A stretch of 64,000 nt of DNA from Herbaspirillum sp. ST 5-3 (GTDB lineage: Bacteria; Pseudomonadota; Gammaproteobacteria; Burkholderiales; Burkholderiaceae_D). The stretch is taken from positions 186,001 to 250,000 of the forward strand of contig NZ_STGI01000001.1 in NCBI RefSeq assembly GCF_004804275.1. Direction: 5' to 3'. The notes under the pieces were generated by a model. It was not told the DNA's origin and searched no databases. It saw nothing but the letters and a program-made list of their open reading frames with translations. Both the position numbers and the translations under genes were made by a program. Shown here in pieces: positions 26,669-35,868 of the stretch. Within the stretch, counting starts at the first letter, position 1. Every line of letters begins with the position of its first letter.

Positions 26669-27676
26669 TCACGCTTTCACAAGACGCACCGTCGAGCGAA
26701 TCTCGCCGGTGTGCAATCCCTTCAAATTATGAATCTGCGGATGCGCCCAGGAAGCGAGTGGCGTCGCATCCGTGGATGACAGCAGGCCCAACTGCCGCAG
26801 CACGGATGTCGCGGCCGGATACAAGGCGCGAGCATTGCCGTCCGCAACCTTGATCGCAATTCCCAGACCGGCGGAGCGGACGCCGATTGCCTGCACCCCT
26901 TCCGCACCACCTTTCGCAACCCAATCGCCCGGCGCGCTCTGCATGAAGGCGAGATCGGCCCGGCCCTTGCCCGACACCAGCTCGGGATGCGCGGTCATTG
27001 CGGCAAACAGGTCGTCAAACTGCTGGCTGAATTCCGGATCTTTGCCTCCCTGCGCGAGACGCGCATAGGCCAGTGCTAGGCGTGACAGCGGCATCGCGTA
27101 GTTGGGTGCGGAGCATCCGTCGATGCCCATCGTGAGATCGGCCTGCGGCATGTCGGCCGCTTGCGCAACACACGCGCGTATCGAGGTTTGCAGTGGATGG
27201 GACGGGTCAAGGTAAGTGTCGAGCGGCTGACTGTGCTGAACGCAATAGGCGAGAAAACCCGCATGCTTGCCGCTGCAATTGTTGTGCAGCTGGCTGAAGG
27301 TTTGATCCGCCGTGGGTTGTCTGTTTTCGATGCTGTAGTGGATGGGCACATGGCAGCCGCAGCGCAAGTGGTGCTCATCGCAGCCGGCCCTCGACAGCAT
27401 CGTCGATACGGTATCGATGTGCATCGGCTCGCCAGAATGACTGGCGCACATCAGCGCGATCTCGCGGCTGCTGAAGCCGAACCTGGCAGGACCGCCGGCG
27501 CGCAGGAATGGCAAGGCCTGGAACGGTTTGAGCGTGGAGCGGGTAAAGGTCGGAAAATGCGGGTCGCCGGCGTAATACAGCAGCTTGCCGCTCAGGTCGA
27601 CAACCGCGACGGCGCCAGTGTGGATGGACTCAGGCTGCGCGCCGCGCGTGACTTCCGCCAACGGAGCGAAGTTCAT
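26669..27676 (-). CDS. L-asparaginase II, rhizobial type
   Basis: A 335-residue protein of the R. etli AnsA-like family, unrelated to the E. coli enzymes. Motifs are TFTRSTLKPFQALP (the Ser-x-x-Lys pair), ASHSGEPMH, the Cys-Ser-Gly-Lys-His-Ala-Gly segment and MGIDGCSAPNYAMPL, giving the Cys/Lys/His residues expected to bind zinc and catalyse. It would hydrolyse asparagine to aspartate and ammonia. No signal peptide, so cytoplasmic. It is four bases from the rfaE2 gene on the same strand. Confidence 0.9.
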   Translation of the reverse strand: MNFAPLAEVTRGAQPESIHTGAVAVVDLSGKLLYYAGDPHFPTFTRSTLKPFQALPFLRAGGPARFGFSSREIALMCASHSGEPMHIDTVSTMLSRAGCDEHHLRCGCHVPIHYSIENRQPTADQTFSQLHNNCSGKHAGFLAYCVQHSQPLDTYLDPSHPLQTSIRACVAQAADMPQADLTMGIDGCSAPNYAMPLSRLALAYARLAQGGKDPEFSQQFDDLFAAMTAHPELVSGKGRADLAFMQSAPGDWVAKGGAEGVQAIGVRSAGLGIAIKVADGNARALYPAATSVLRQLGLLSSTDATPLASWAHPQIHNLKGLHTGEIRSTVRLVKA

Positions 27677-27680
27677 CGCT

Positions 27681-28157
27681 TTACCCCTTTCGGACCTTCG
27701 ACAACAGATTAGTGGTCGAGCGGTCGTGCTTGAAATCGATCGCTACGGCGCGCCCGCCGTATGCAGTAACGGCACGCCCTTCCGGTATGGCGGTCATGTC
27801 GTAGTCGCCGCCTTTCACGTAGATGTCGGGCTGTGCTTCCTGCACGACTTCCAGCGCAGTGTCTTCATCGAACGGCACCACCATGCTGACAGCTTCCAGC
27901 GCCGCGAGAATCGCCATCCGGTCGTCGCAGGTGTTGATCGGGCGGTCATCCCCCTTGCCGAGCCGCTTCACCGATGCATCGGTATTGACTGCGACCACAA
28001 GCGAAGCGCCAAGTTCGCGTGCCTGCGCGAGATAGGTGACGTGGCCCCGATGCAGGATGTCGAATACGCCATTGGTCAGCACCACGGGTTTTGGAAGCCG
28101 GGCGATGCGTTCCTTGAGATCGGCGCGGGGACAGATTTTCTTTTCGAAATTGGACAT
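27681..28157 (-). CDS. rfaE2: D-glycero-beta-D-manno-heptose 1-phosphate adenylyltransferase
   Basis: A 158-residue protein with the nucleotidyltransferase motif VLTNGVFDILHRGHVTYL and AVNTDASVKRLGKGDDRPIN, the adenylyltransferase half of HldE. In this organism it is a separate gene rather than fused to the kinase. It makes ADP-heptose for the lipopolysaccharide inner core. The kinase partner is not in the window. A terminator for the upstream gene lies just before its start. Confidence 0.94.
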   Translation of the reverse strand: MSNFEKKICPRADLKERIARLPKPVVLTNGVFDILHRGHVTYLAQARELGASLVVAVNTDASVKRLGKGDDRPINTCDDRMAILAALEAVSMVVPFDEDTALEVVQEAQPDIYVKGGDYDMTAIPEGRAVTAYGGRAVAIDFKHDRSTTNLLSKVRKG

Positions 28158-28166
28158 GATGAAAGT

Positions 28167-28196
28167 AAAAGGGCCGCCAGCGTTTGCTGGCGGCCC
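28167..28196 (-). terminator. Terminator of the ferritin-like gene
   Basis: GGGCCGCCAGC (28171-28181), four-base loop, GCTGGCGGCCC (28186-28196): an 11-bp perfect GC-rich stem, followed on the minus strand by TTTT (28170-28167). It ends the transcript of the gene at 28229-29086 a few bases before rfaE2. Confidence 0.9.
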
Positions 28197-28228
28197 TAAG
28201 CTTACATGAGTCGGAAGGAGATTGGCGA

Positions 28229-29086
28229 TCAGGCTGCCGGCTTCAGAGAACTCTGGCCGAGGCGCGCGGTGACTTCCTTGCGATAGCGATTGAGGTCCTG
28301 CACCGATTCAAAGGTGCGCTCCATCAGCAGCGACATGTTGTGCAGGATGCGGTCGACCACTTTCTTTTCCCAGTCGCCGTCGAACTTGATCTGGCCGTCG
28401 AGCCAGCGCTCCAGCCAGTTCGGATCCGGAAGACGGCTTTGCACGGTATCATTCGGAAACAATGCCTGGTTGACATGCAAGTTGGTCGGATGCAGCGGCT
28501 TTTCGGTGCGGCGCGCCGATGCCATCAGGACACCGATCTTGGTGAAGGCGGCACGTGCACTGTCGCCGACCTCGTTGAGCGCTTTTTTCATGTAGCGCAG
28601 GTAAGCGCCGCCGTGGCGTGCCTCATCCTGGCTGATAATCTTGTAGATGGCTTTGATGACCGGCTCGGTATGCCAGTCGGATGCGCAGCGGTACCAATGG
28701 TTGAGGCGGATTTCGCCGCAGAAGTGAAGCATCAGGGTTTCCAGCGGCGGCGCGGGATCGAATTCGAAGCGCACGTTGTGCAGTTCCGCTTCGGTCGGCA
28801 CCAGTTCGGGGCGGAAGCGACGCAGGTATTCCATCAGGACCAGCGAATGCTTTTGCTCTTCGAAAAACCAGACGGACATGAAGGCGGAAAAATCGCTGTC
28901 GCCGCGGTTGTCACGCAAGAACATCTCGGTGGCAGGTAATGCGGACCACTCGGTAATGGCATTCATCCGTATTGTCTGCGCCTGCTCGTCTGTGAGCTTT
29001 GATCCGTCAAACTGGTCCCAGGGAATGTCTTTTTCCATGTTCCAACGGACCTGTTCGAGCGATTTGAATAGTTCTGGGTACAGCAT
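28229..29086 (-). CDS. Diiron ferritin-like domain protein
   Basis: A 285-residue helical protein with carboxylate-bridged diiron motifs: Glu46/Glu54 on one helix, FFEEQKH (E77-x-x-H80), CGEIRLNHW and DEARHGG (E-x-x-H). This is the spacing of acyl-ACP desaturase and related oxygen-activating diiron proteins. The substrate is unknown; PGAP-like names would be ferritin-like or acyl-ACP desaturase-like. It has no transit sequence or membrane helix. Monocistronic with its own terminator and divergent from an MFS gene. Confidence 0.82.
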   Translation of the reverse strand: MLYPELFKSLEQVRWNMEKDIPWDQFDGSKLTDEQAQTIRMNAITEWSALPATEMFLRDNRGDSDFSAFMSVWFFEEQKHSLVLMEYLRRFRPELVPTEAELHNVRFEFDPAPPLETLMLHFCGEIRLNHWYRCASDWHTEPVIKAIYKIISQDEARHGGAYLRYMKKALNEVGDSARAAFTKIGVLMASARRTEKPLHPTNLHVNQALFPNDTVQSRLPDPNWLERWLDGQIKFDGDWEKKVVDRILHNMSLLMERTFESVQDLNRYRKEVTARLGQSSLKPAA

Positions 29087-29219
29087 TACGCACCTTCAAA
29101 ATTGAGTTAAGTGTTTGATTCTACCAAGAAAAGCGTTTGATCCGGAATCTCGGCTCCGGATTCAGGTTTGTATGTAGTGCACCGATGCAACAAAATTTGT
29201 TCAACAAGCGCGGATTTCT

Positions 29220-30425
29220 ATGACCACCTCTCTCGAACAAACACCCCACATCCCCCGTACAGTTTGGGTGTTGGGCTTTGTCAGCCTGTTGATGGATATT
29301 TCGTCAGAAATCATCCATAGTCTGCTGCCGGTATTTATGACCGTGGTTTTGGGTACAAGTGCGACCACGGTTGGTGTGATCGAAGGCATCGCGGAAGCGA
29401 CGGCATTGATCACAAAGGTGTTTTCCGGCGTCATCAGCGATTATGTCGGCAAGCGTAAATGGCTCGCGGTAATCGGCTATGGCCTGGGCGGCGCGACCAA
29501 ACCCTTGTTCGCTCTGGCAACCGGCGCCGGCTGGGTATTGAGCGCGCGCTTTCTGGATCGCATCGGCAAAGGCATACGCGGCGCGCCTCGCGATGCCTTG
29601 ATCGCCGATGTGACGCCCCAGGAAGTGCGCGGAGCCGCATTCGGCTTGCGCCAGTCGCTCGATACAGTGGGTGCTTTCGTCGGGCCACTGCTGGCAATGG
29701 GTTTGATGCTGTTATGGGCCAACGATTTTCGTGCCGTTTTCTGGGTGGCGGTCATTCCCGGCATGTTGGCCGTGCTGCTGCTCGCATTCGGGGTACGCGA
29801 GCCTGCAAGAGCACGGCCGCCGGGAAAGGTCGCCTTTCCTGTATCGCGGGCAGCCTTGAAATTGCTGCCGAACACGTACTGGTGGGTGGTAGCCGCGGGC
29901 GCGGCACTGACGCTTGCGCGCTTCTCGGAAGCATTCCTGGTATTGCGCGCGCAACAAGGCGGCCTGGCATTGGCGCTGGTGCCGCTGGTGCTGGTATTGA
30001 TGAATGTCGTGTACGCCGTTGGCGCGTATCCCTTGGGAATACTGGCGGACAAGATGAGCCACCATACCTTGCTGACAGTGGGAATCGTGCCACTGATCGT
30101 TGCCGATATGCTGCTCGCCTATGACGGCGGCCTGGCGTGGATCGGGGCGGGCCTGGTGTTCTGGGGACTGCATATGGCGGCAACGCAAGGCCTGCTCGCG
30201 GCGATGATCGCTGACACCGCGCCGCCCGAACTGCGGGGTACGGCATATGGCTTGTTCAATCTTGGCAGCGGGGTGGCGATGCTGCTGGCGAGCGTATTGG
30301 CGGGATTGCTGTGGGACGGGCTGGGGCCGGCTGCGACCTTCGAGGCCGGCGGCGTGTTCGCGACCGCTGCGCTGGTGCTGTTGCTGTTGCTGCTGCGTTG
30401 GCCGAAGCAGGATGCCGTCAGTTGA
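29220..30425 (+). CDS. MFS transporter
   Basis: A 401-residue protein with about twelve hydrophobic segments. The MFS motif A loop is seen as GVISDYVGKRKW between helices 2 and 3, plus RFLDRIGKGIRGAPRDALIAD and LRGTAYGLFNLGSG. The substrate is not evident. Start ATG 29220 has little ribosome-site similarity. It is 55 bases upstream of a second, different MFS gene on the same strand, so the pair may be co-transcribed. Confidence 0.88.
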   Translation: MTTSLEQTPHIPRTVWVLGFVSLLMDISSEIIHSLLPVFMTVVLGTSATTVGVIEGIAEATALITKVFSGVISDYVGKRKWLAVIGYGLGGATKPLFALATGAGWVLSARFLDRIGKGIRGAPRDALIADVTPQEVRGAAFGLRQSLDTVGAFVGPLLAMGLMLLWANDFRAVFWVAVIPGMLAVLLLAFGVREPARARPPGKVAFPVSRAALKLLPNTYWWVVAAGAALTLARFSEAFLVLRAQQGGLALALVPLVLVLMNVVYAVGAYPLGILADKMSHHTLLTVGIVPLIVADMLLAYDGGLAWIGAGLVFWGLHMAATQGLLAAMIADTAPPELRGTAYGLFNLGSGVAMLLASVLAGLLWDGLGPAATFEAGGVFATAALVLLLLLLRWPKQDAVS

Positions 30426-30480
30426 AGTATTCTTCACCGACAAAATAACCACGGTCCAAGCGCCACCGCGTGGCAAGCCC

Positions 30481-31734
30481 ATGAATCCACCCGCCCCTGC
30501 GCAATCCTCCTTCACGCCGGTCAAGAACGAACGCCTGTTCCTGCTGGCGCTCGCCGGCATTCAGTTCACGCACATTCTCGATTTCATGATCATGATGCCG
30601 CTCGGGCCGCAATTGATCCGGGTACTGCATCTGAGCACGCAGGAATTCGGATTGTTGCTGTCGTCGTACACCTTCACGGCCGCGGCCTCCGGCCTGCTGG
30701 CGGCAACCTACGTGGATCGCTTTGACCGTCGCAAGCTGATGCTCACGCTATATGTCTTGTTCATGTTGGCGACCCTCTCTTGCGGATTGGCCCCCAATTA
30801 CGCCGCCCTGCTCGTGGCGCGCGCGCTGGCAGGTGCTTTCGGCGGCATCATGAGCGGCATGACGCAGACCATGGTGGCGGACGTGGTGCCGTTCGAGCGG
30901 CGCGGGCAGGCGATGGGAACGATCATGGCGGCGTTCTCGCTCTCGACGGTGGCCGGCGTGCCGCTCGGCCTGTTTTTAGCGGAACATATTCCCGCGCTGG
31001 GCTGGCGCGCTCCCTTCTTCTTTATCGTGGTGCTGTGCGCGATGTTCCTTTTCATCGCATATCGCCTGCTGCCGCCGCTGACGGCACATCTGGAGCGCGA
31101 GCGGGAAGGCAACGTGTTCCAGCAGATTTACGCGGTTGCGAAGAATCCCGAGCACCTGAAGGCTTATCTGTTCGTCTCGCTCCTGATGATGACGGGCTTC
31201 ACCGTGATTCCGTATATCGCGCTGTACTACACCGCGAATGTCGGCATGACGGAGAGTTTCATTACGGTCATTTATCTGGTCGGCGGCGCGGCCACCTTTT
31301 TCACGTCGCGTCTGATCGGGCGAATGGCTGACCGACATGGCAAGCTGCGTACCTTCCATTGGGTGGCGGCCGCCGCCTTTGTCCCCTTGCTGGTGACGAC
31401 GCATCTTGTACCGGTGCCGTGGTGGGTGGTGCTGACGAACTCGACCGTGTTCTTCATTCTGGTGCCGGGTCGCGTCGTGCCGGGCATGGCAATGGTGACC
31501 GCAGTCGCCGCGCCGCAAGTGCGCGGCACTTTCATGAGCCTCGGATCATCAGTGCAGATGCTTTCTTCCGGGCTGGCCTCGCTCGTGGCCGGGTTGATCA
31601 TCAGCCGCAATGCGCAAGGCCAGGTCGAGCATTACAACATTGTCGGCTACATTGCGGTGGTGTGCGGCATCGCGAGCCTGTGGGTGGCAAGCCATCTGAA
31701 AGTGGCGCCTGCATCGGCGCCGCCGCAACGATAA
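30481..31734 (+). CDS. MFS transporter, drug/sugar-efflux type
   Basis: A 417-residue protein with about twelve helices and MFS motif A as YVDRFDRRKLML, then RALAGAFGGIMSGMTQTMVADVVPFERRGQAMG. It resembles AraJ/Bcr-type efflux carriers more than the preceding MFS protein. The frame is open upstream to 30247, but the upstream part is the antisense-like tail of the previous gene; ATG 30481 gives the usual short cytoplasmic N-terminus. Substrate unknown. Confidence 0.88.
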   Translation: MNPPAPAQSSFTPVKNERLFLLALAGIQFTHILDFMIMMPLGPQLIRVLHLSTQEFGLLLSSYTFTAAASGLLAATYVDRFDRRKLMLTLYVLFMLATLSCGLAPNYAALLVARALAGAFGGIMSGMTQTMVADVVPFERRGQAMGTIMAAFSLSTVAGVPLGLFLAEHIPALGWRAPFFFIVVLCAMFLFIAYRLLPPLTAHLEREREGNVFQQIYAVAKNPEHLKAYLFVSLLMMTGFTVIPYIALYYTANVGMTESFITVIYLVGGAATFFTSRLIGRMADRHGKLRTFHWVAAAAFVPLLVTTHLVPVPWWVVLTNSTVFFILVPGRVVPGMAMVTAVAAPQVRGTFMSLGSSVQMLSSGLASLVAGLIISRNAQGQVEHYNIVGYIAVVCGIASLWVASHLKVAPASAPPQR

Positions 31735-31754
31735 ATCGACTTGCGAACGCCGGC

Positions 31755-32444
31755 TTACCTTGATGTCTTGCGCTTGCGTGCCGTACCGGTCGTGGTCGAA
31801 GGGCTTGTTGCGCCGGCGGTTTTTGCTTTCGGTTTCGCTTTCGCCTTTTCGGTGGTTGCGGCGACAGGAGCGGGTACTTCGGCCGTCATTGCATTACCTA
31901 CTGCTTGTTTGAACTGATCCTGCAACATGTTCCACCAGGCAGCTGCATTGACCAGCGGTGCGGTCAGTGCGGCGGCATCGTTTTCATCCTTGCTGGTCGG
32001 CTCCGGAGCGCCATGCAGTTTTTCCGTTCCATGTTCAGCGCCACCGCCGTTGCTGCCATTGGTCTGGGGTTGCGCGGCGGCCGGTTGCGCATGCGGCTGC
32101 GTGGCGGAAGCCATGCTCGCGGTGAAGCTGTCACCCATCGATTTCAGCGTCGACAGCGTGGCCGCCTGGACTTCCAGCGCCTGTATCGTGTTGCGCAGCA
32201 TGCTCATGTTGAGATTCAGCCAGGATTCAACCGCCTTCAGGTCGGTGATCTTCTTCTGGATTTCTTCGACGGACAAGCTTGGCATGACCATGCCCGGGAT
32301 ATTCATGCCCGGCATGCCCGGAATGTTCATGTTGGCCATGTTCATGCCCGGGACGCCCATGCTGCCCCACAGGTTCTTGACGAAATCAATCGTGTCCGTC
32401 ATCGCTCCCATTCCCGGGATGTTGGGCATTGTCGGCTTCACCAT
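31755..32444 (-). CDS. phaM: PhaM-like polyhydroxyalkanoate granule protein
   Basis: A 229-residue protein. The N-terminus has repeated Met/Gly/Pro/Asn motifs (MPNIPGMG, VPGMNM, NIPGMPGMN, IPGMVMPS). A helical core follows (LSVEEIQKKITDLKAVESWLNLNMSMLRNTIQALEVQ), then a linker and a Lys/Ala/Thr-rich basic tail (EKAKAKPKAKTAG). This is the PhaM layout: PHA-synthase-binding and granule-binding N-terminus with a DNA-binding tail. PhaM ties PHB granules to the nucleoid. It has GGAGAG before ATG and no obvious operon partner. Name based on layout, so moderately sure. Confidence 0.75.
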   Translation of the reverse strand: MVKPTMPNIPGMGAMTDTIDFVKNLWGSMGVPGMNMANMNIPGMPGMNIPGMVMPSLSVEEIQKKITDLKAVESWLNLNMSMLRNTIQALEVQAATLSTLKSMGDSFTASMASATQPHAQPAAAQPQTNGSNGGGAEHGTEKLHGAPEPTSKDENDAAALTAPLVNAAAWWNMLQDQFKQAVGNAMTAEVPAPVAATTEKAKAKPKAKTAGATSPSTTTGTARKRKTSR

Positions 32445-32650
32445 GATTTCTCTCCAAGTCTCGAAATATCGCTGAGAGTAGCAGATTAGGTGGAGTGGTC
32501 AAAATGATATAGGTTCCGTCTTGCGCTCCCACAAAAATGCGCCCGCTCGAGACTGTATTGTTGAAGCTGCCGCGCAAGGCCGATGCATTGCCCTGAAGCA
32601 ACTATTTCATCCCTCTGCAATCGGCCGCCAGAGGTTGTTACACTAGCAGA

Positions 32651-33760
32651 ATGGCTTTCATTCGTTCCCCCATGACAGAACCGCAATCCGCCGACGTCCG
32701 ATCCAGGCGCTGGGTTGTCATTCTGCTTGCATCGCTGCTGCTGCATCTGTTGGCGTTCAATTGGGCAAATGGCCACATCGGCATGCCGTCCTGGCGCGAC
32801 GAGACTCAAACCGTGATCACGACGGCGCTGCTGACCGAGCCGAAGAAGATCATTGCCCCGCCGTCACCGGGGATCGTCAAACCGAAACCGAAGCCGAAGC
32901 GCCGTCACCGCACCGCACCGCCACCGGTCCAGGATGCGCAGTCCGTGCCGGCGCCGGTCGTATCCGAGCCGGCGGACATTCAGCCAGACGCGGCAAGCGA
33001 AACCGTGGCGGCCGACACGCCGCAGACGCCGCCTCCCGAGGCGAGTGCCGAACCGGCTCCGCCCGCAAACGAAACGCAGGCAGCCGCGCCCTACAAGGTC
33101 GACCCGCCGCCGTCCGCCGAACTGACCTATGACGTGTTCGCGCTGCGTGACGAGCAGAAGTGGTATGGCAGCGGCGCATTCCGCTGGGAGTCGACAGGCG
33201 GAAACTATCGCGTGACGGGCGAAGCCAGCATCTCGCTCATTTTCAAGATCACGGTGCTGAACTTCACCAGCGAAGGTACGATCAACGATACCGGCATCGC
33301 GCCAGTGCTGTACAGCGAGAAGCCGTGGCGCAAGTCCTTGACCAGCACCCATTTCCAGCATGAACAGCGCAAGATCAGTTTTTCCGCATCCGAGGCCGTC
33401 TACCCATACAAGGGCGGCGAACAGGACCGCGCCAGCGTCATATGGCAACTGGCCAGCATCGGGCGCGGCGATCCCGGCCAGTTCCAGCCCGGCGCGGAGA
33501 TGGACGTGGTAGTCGCGGGCGCGCGCGACGCGGATACCTGGCGCATCCAGGTGATCGGCGAAGAGGAAATCGAGACGCCTTACGGCAAGCTCGCCGCCTG
33601 GCACGTCGTGCGCGCGCCGCGTCCGGAATCGCACGACCAGAAAATCGATATCTGGCTGGCATCGCACCGGGAATGGTATCCGGTCAAGGTACGCTACACC
33701 TATGCCAGCGGCGACTTCCTTGACATGGCCTTGTCATCCCTCACGCCCCTGGCACACTGA
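32651..33760 (+). CDS. DUF3108 protein with proline-rich linker
   Basis: A 369-residue protein: a single N-terminal membrane helix (VVILLASLLLHLLAFNWA), a Pro/Ala/Glu-rich periplasmic linker of ~100 residues (KPKPKPKRRHRTAPPP and on) as in TonB-like proteins, then a DUF3108 domain (WYGSGAFRWESTGGNYRVTGEAS to YTYASGDFLDMAL). The role is unknown. It is followed 24 bases later by a second DUF3108 protein. An internal ATG at 32672 is an alternative start. Confidence 0.85.
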   Translation: MAFIRSPMTEPQSADVRSRRWVVILLASLLLHLLAFNWANGHIGMPSWRDETQTVITTALLTEPKKIIAPPSPGIVKPKPKPKRRHRTAPPPVQDAQSVPAPVVSEPADIQPDAASETVAADTPQTPPPEASAEPAPPANETQAAAPYKVDPPPSAELTYDVFALRDEQKWYGSGAFRWESTGGNYRVTGEASISLIFKITVLNFTSEGTINDTGIAPVLYSEKPWRKSLTSTHFQHEQRKISFSASEAVYPYKGGEQDRASVIWQLASIGRGDPGQFQPGAEMDVVVAGARDADTWRIQVIGEEEIETPYGKLAAWHVVRAPRPESHDQKIDIWLASHREWYPVKVRYTYASGDFLDMALSSLTPLAH

Positions 33761-33784
33761 AACCGATTTTTACCTGAAAGATTC

Positions 33785-34537
33785 ATGAAGCTTCCTCTCT
33801 TGCACAAGGCCCTGGCCACGATTCTCGCTCTTGGCATTTCCGTTCCGCTACTGGCGGCCGGCCATGCGGTCAAATACCACGTCAACATCCCTCCATCCGT
33901 GGACTTGAGCTACAAGATCATGTCGCGGCAAAAAGGCTTTCCGGTGGAAGGCGAGGCGGTCGTCAAATGGGAGGCTGCGGACAAGAAATTTTCTGTTGCG
34001 AATGAGGCGCGCGCCATGCTGGTCGGGAAAATTCTCGATGCGCGCAGCGAAGGCGTCATCGACGACTACGGCCTGGCGCCGACCAGCTTTACGGAGAAAC
34101 GCTTTCGCAAGGGCGCGACCACCACCTCGTTCGACCGCAGCGCCGGCGTGATTCGCTTTTCCGGTTCCGAGGAGACTTACCCGCTCAGTGGCGGCGAGCA
34201 GGACCGCAGCAGCGCGGTCTGGCAACTGATCGCCATCGCGCGCGCCGCGCACGGAAAATTCAAGCCGGGATCGGAGTGGACCTTTTCCGTGGCAGGAAGG
34301 AGCGAGGCGCATGCATGGACCTTCAAGGTCTTGAAGCAGGAAAAGATCGAGACCGCGCTCGGCACGCTCAACACGCTGCACGTGACGCGCGTGCAGGAGC
34401 CCGATTCCGGCGACCAGCAACTGGACATCTGGCTGGCGCCGCAGCAGGAATGGTATCCGGCGCGCATTCGCTATACCGAAAGCGATGGCGACTACATCGA
34501 ACAGACGCTGGAGAACGTCAGCAAGAAGTCCTCCTGA
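33785..34537 (+). CDS. DUF3108 periplasmic protein
   Basis: A 250-residue protein with a signal peptide ([28 protein letters not shown]) and a DUF3108 domain that aligns along its length with that of the preceding gene (shared [34 protein letters not shown] and [16 protein letters not shown] patterns). It looks like a tandem duplicate without the TonB-like linker. Function unknown. Confidence 0.85.
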   Translation: MKLPLLHKALATILALGISVPLLAAGHAVKYHVNIPPSVDLSYKIMSRQKGFPVEGEAVVKWEAADKKFSVANEARAMLVGKILDARSEGVIDDYGLAPTSFTEKRFRKGATTTSFDRSAGVIRFSGSEETYPLSGGEQDRSSAVWQLIAIARAAHGKFKPGSEWTFSVAGRSEAHAWTFKVLKQEKIETALGTLNTLHVTRVQEPDSGDQQLDIWLAPQQEWYPARIRYTESDGDYIEQTLENVSKKSS

Positions 34538-34546
34538 CACAACGGA

Positions 34547-34575
34547 TTCCCACCCTCGCGCGCGCAGGCTACAAT
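34547..34575 (+). promoter_or_regulatory. Candidate promoter for queC
   Basis: TTCCCA (34547-34552), 17 bases, TACAAT (34570-34575), about 50 bases before queC. The -10 box is good, the -35 box poor. Only consensus and position support it. Confidence 0.28.
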
Positions 34576-34625
34576 CCCTTGTCTCCCGGCATGGATGTGC
34601 CGCAACCTTGATATCCGGTATTCAC

Positions 34626-35327
34626 ATGACTTTTTCCAACGGTGCACTGGTGCTGTTCAGCGGCGGCCAGGACTCCACCACCTGCCTGGCATGGGCGCTG
34701 GCCCGCTATGGGCGCGTGGAAACCATCGGCTTCGACTACGGCCAGCGGCACGCGATCGAGCTGACCGTCCGCCCTACCCTGCTGCAAAAGATGCGCGCCC
34801 TCGCGCCGGACTGGAATGCCAGGCTGGGCGAAGATCACATGATCGACCTGTCCCTGCTGTCGACCATTTCCGATACGGCGCTCACGCGTGACGTGGAAAT
34901 AGCGATGCAGGACAACGGATTGCCGAATACCTTCGTGCCTGGACGTAACCTGCTGTTCATGACGGTCGCGGCCACCGTGGCCTACCGGCGCGGCCTGGAT
35001 GTGCTGGTCGGCGGCATGTGCGAAACCGATTTCTCCGGCTATCCGGATTGCCGCGACGATACGATGAAAGCCTTGCAGGTTGCGCTCAACCTCGGCATGG
35101 CGACCCGCCTCAAGGTCGAGACACCGCTGATGTGGATCGACAAGGCGTCCACCTGGCGTCTCGCGCAGGATCTGGGCGGACAGGCGCTGGTCGACCTGAT
35201 CCGCAGTGACACGCATACCTGCTACCTTGGCGAGCGCGGCGCGCTGCATGACTGGGGTTATGGCTGCGGCAGCTGCCCGGCGTGCGAGTTGCGCGCACGC
35301 GGTTATCGTCAATTCGTCGGGAACTAG
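34626..35327 (+). CDS. queC: 7-cyano-7-deazaguanine synthase
   Basis: A 233-residue protein: P-loop [11 protein letters not shown] at residues 11-20 and the C-terminal zinc motif [14 protein letters not shown], with [11 protein letters not shown] between. QueC converts 7-carboxy-7-deazaguanine to preQ0 for queuosine in tRNA. The upstream open frame (to 34485) lies in the 3' end of the DUF3108 gene, so ATG 34626 is used. The other que genes are not in the window. Confidence 0.96.
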   Translation: MTFSNGALVLFSGGQDSTTCLAWALARYGRVETIGFDYGQRHAIELTVRPTLLQKMRALAPDWNARLGEDHMIDLSLLSTISDTALTRDVEIAMQDNGLPNTFVPGRNLLFMTVAATVAYRRGLDVLVGGMCETDFSGYPDCRDDTMKALQVALNLGMATRLKVETPLMWIDKASTWRLAQDLGGQALVDLIRSDTHTCYLGERGALHDWGYGCGSCPACELRARGYRQFVGN

Positions 35328-35335
35328 GGGAAACA

Positions 35336-35782
35336 ATGTCCGTCCATTGCGCACCCGAGACTTACCAGCTTTTGCTCAAGCTTGATTTGTTTCGCGGCCT
35401 GGAGCAAGCGGAACTCGCGCGACTGCTCGAGCAGGCCGAACTGGTCGAATGCCGCGCCGGCGAGTATCCGATTCGCGAAGGCGAACAGGATCGCCACCTG
35501 TTTGTTCTGCTGTCGGGCAAGGCCGGCATCTACAAGCGCTCGTTCGGCGTGCAGAAACTGTTGCAGGAACTTGGTCCGGGCGAGTGTTTCGGCGAAATGT
35601 CCCTGATCGAGTGCCGCAGCCGTTCCGCATCGGTCAAGGCGATCAATCATTGCCGCGTGCTGCGGCTGGACGGCGACAACATCGCTGCGCTGCCCGACAT
35701 TTCGTCCAAGCTGTTTCGCAACATCGCGGTGCTGCTGTCGCAACGGCTGCGGCATGCCAACGAGATCATGACGCTGGGCTAG
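35336..35782 (+). CDS. Cyclic-nucleotide-binding domain protein
   Basis: A 148-residue protein that is a single cyclic-nucleotide-binding domain. The phosphate-binding cassette reads GECFGEMSLIECRSRSASVKA, with the Glu and Arg that contact cyclic phosphate, so ligand binding is plausible. No DNA-binding helix-turn-helix follows. It starts eight bases after the queC stop with AGGGGAAACA before ATG. Downstream is a calcineurin-like phosphoesterase and a Ser/Thr kinase-UspA fusion, suggesting a signalling unit. An earlier in-frame start (35282) lies inside queC. Confidence 0.88.
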   Translation: MSVHCAPETYQLLLKLDLFRGLEQAELARLLEQAELVECRAGEYPIREGEQDRHLFVLLSGKAGIYKRSFGVQKLLQELGPGECFGEMSLIECRSRSASVKAINHCRVLRLDGDNIAALPDISSKLFRNIAVLLSQRLRHANEIMTLG

Positions 35783-35868
35783 TGTAAGCAAACTCAAAGA
35801 ATCGAGGAGTACGATGCAGGTATCGGCAAGCCCGCTTGCAAAATAGACATCTCTTTCTGAAGAATTCC

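Noticed and set aside
34538-34625. preQ1 riboswitch before queC
   Set aside because: The leader is short and shows no convincing pseudoknot or conserved aptamer sequence.
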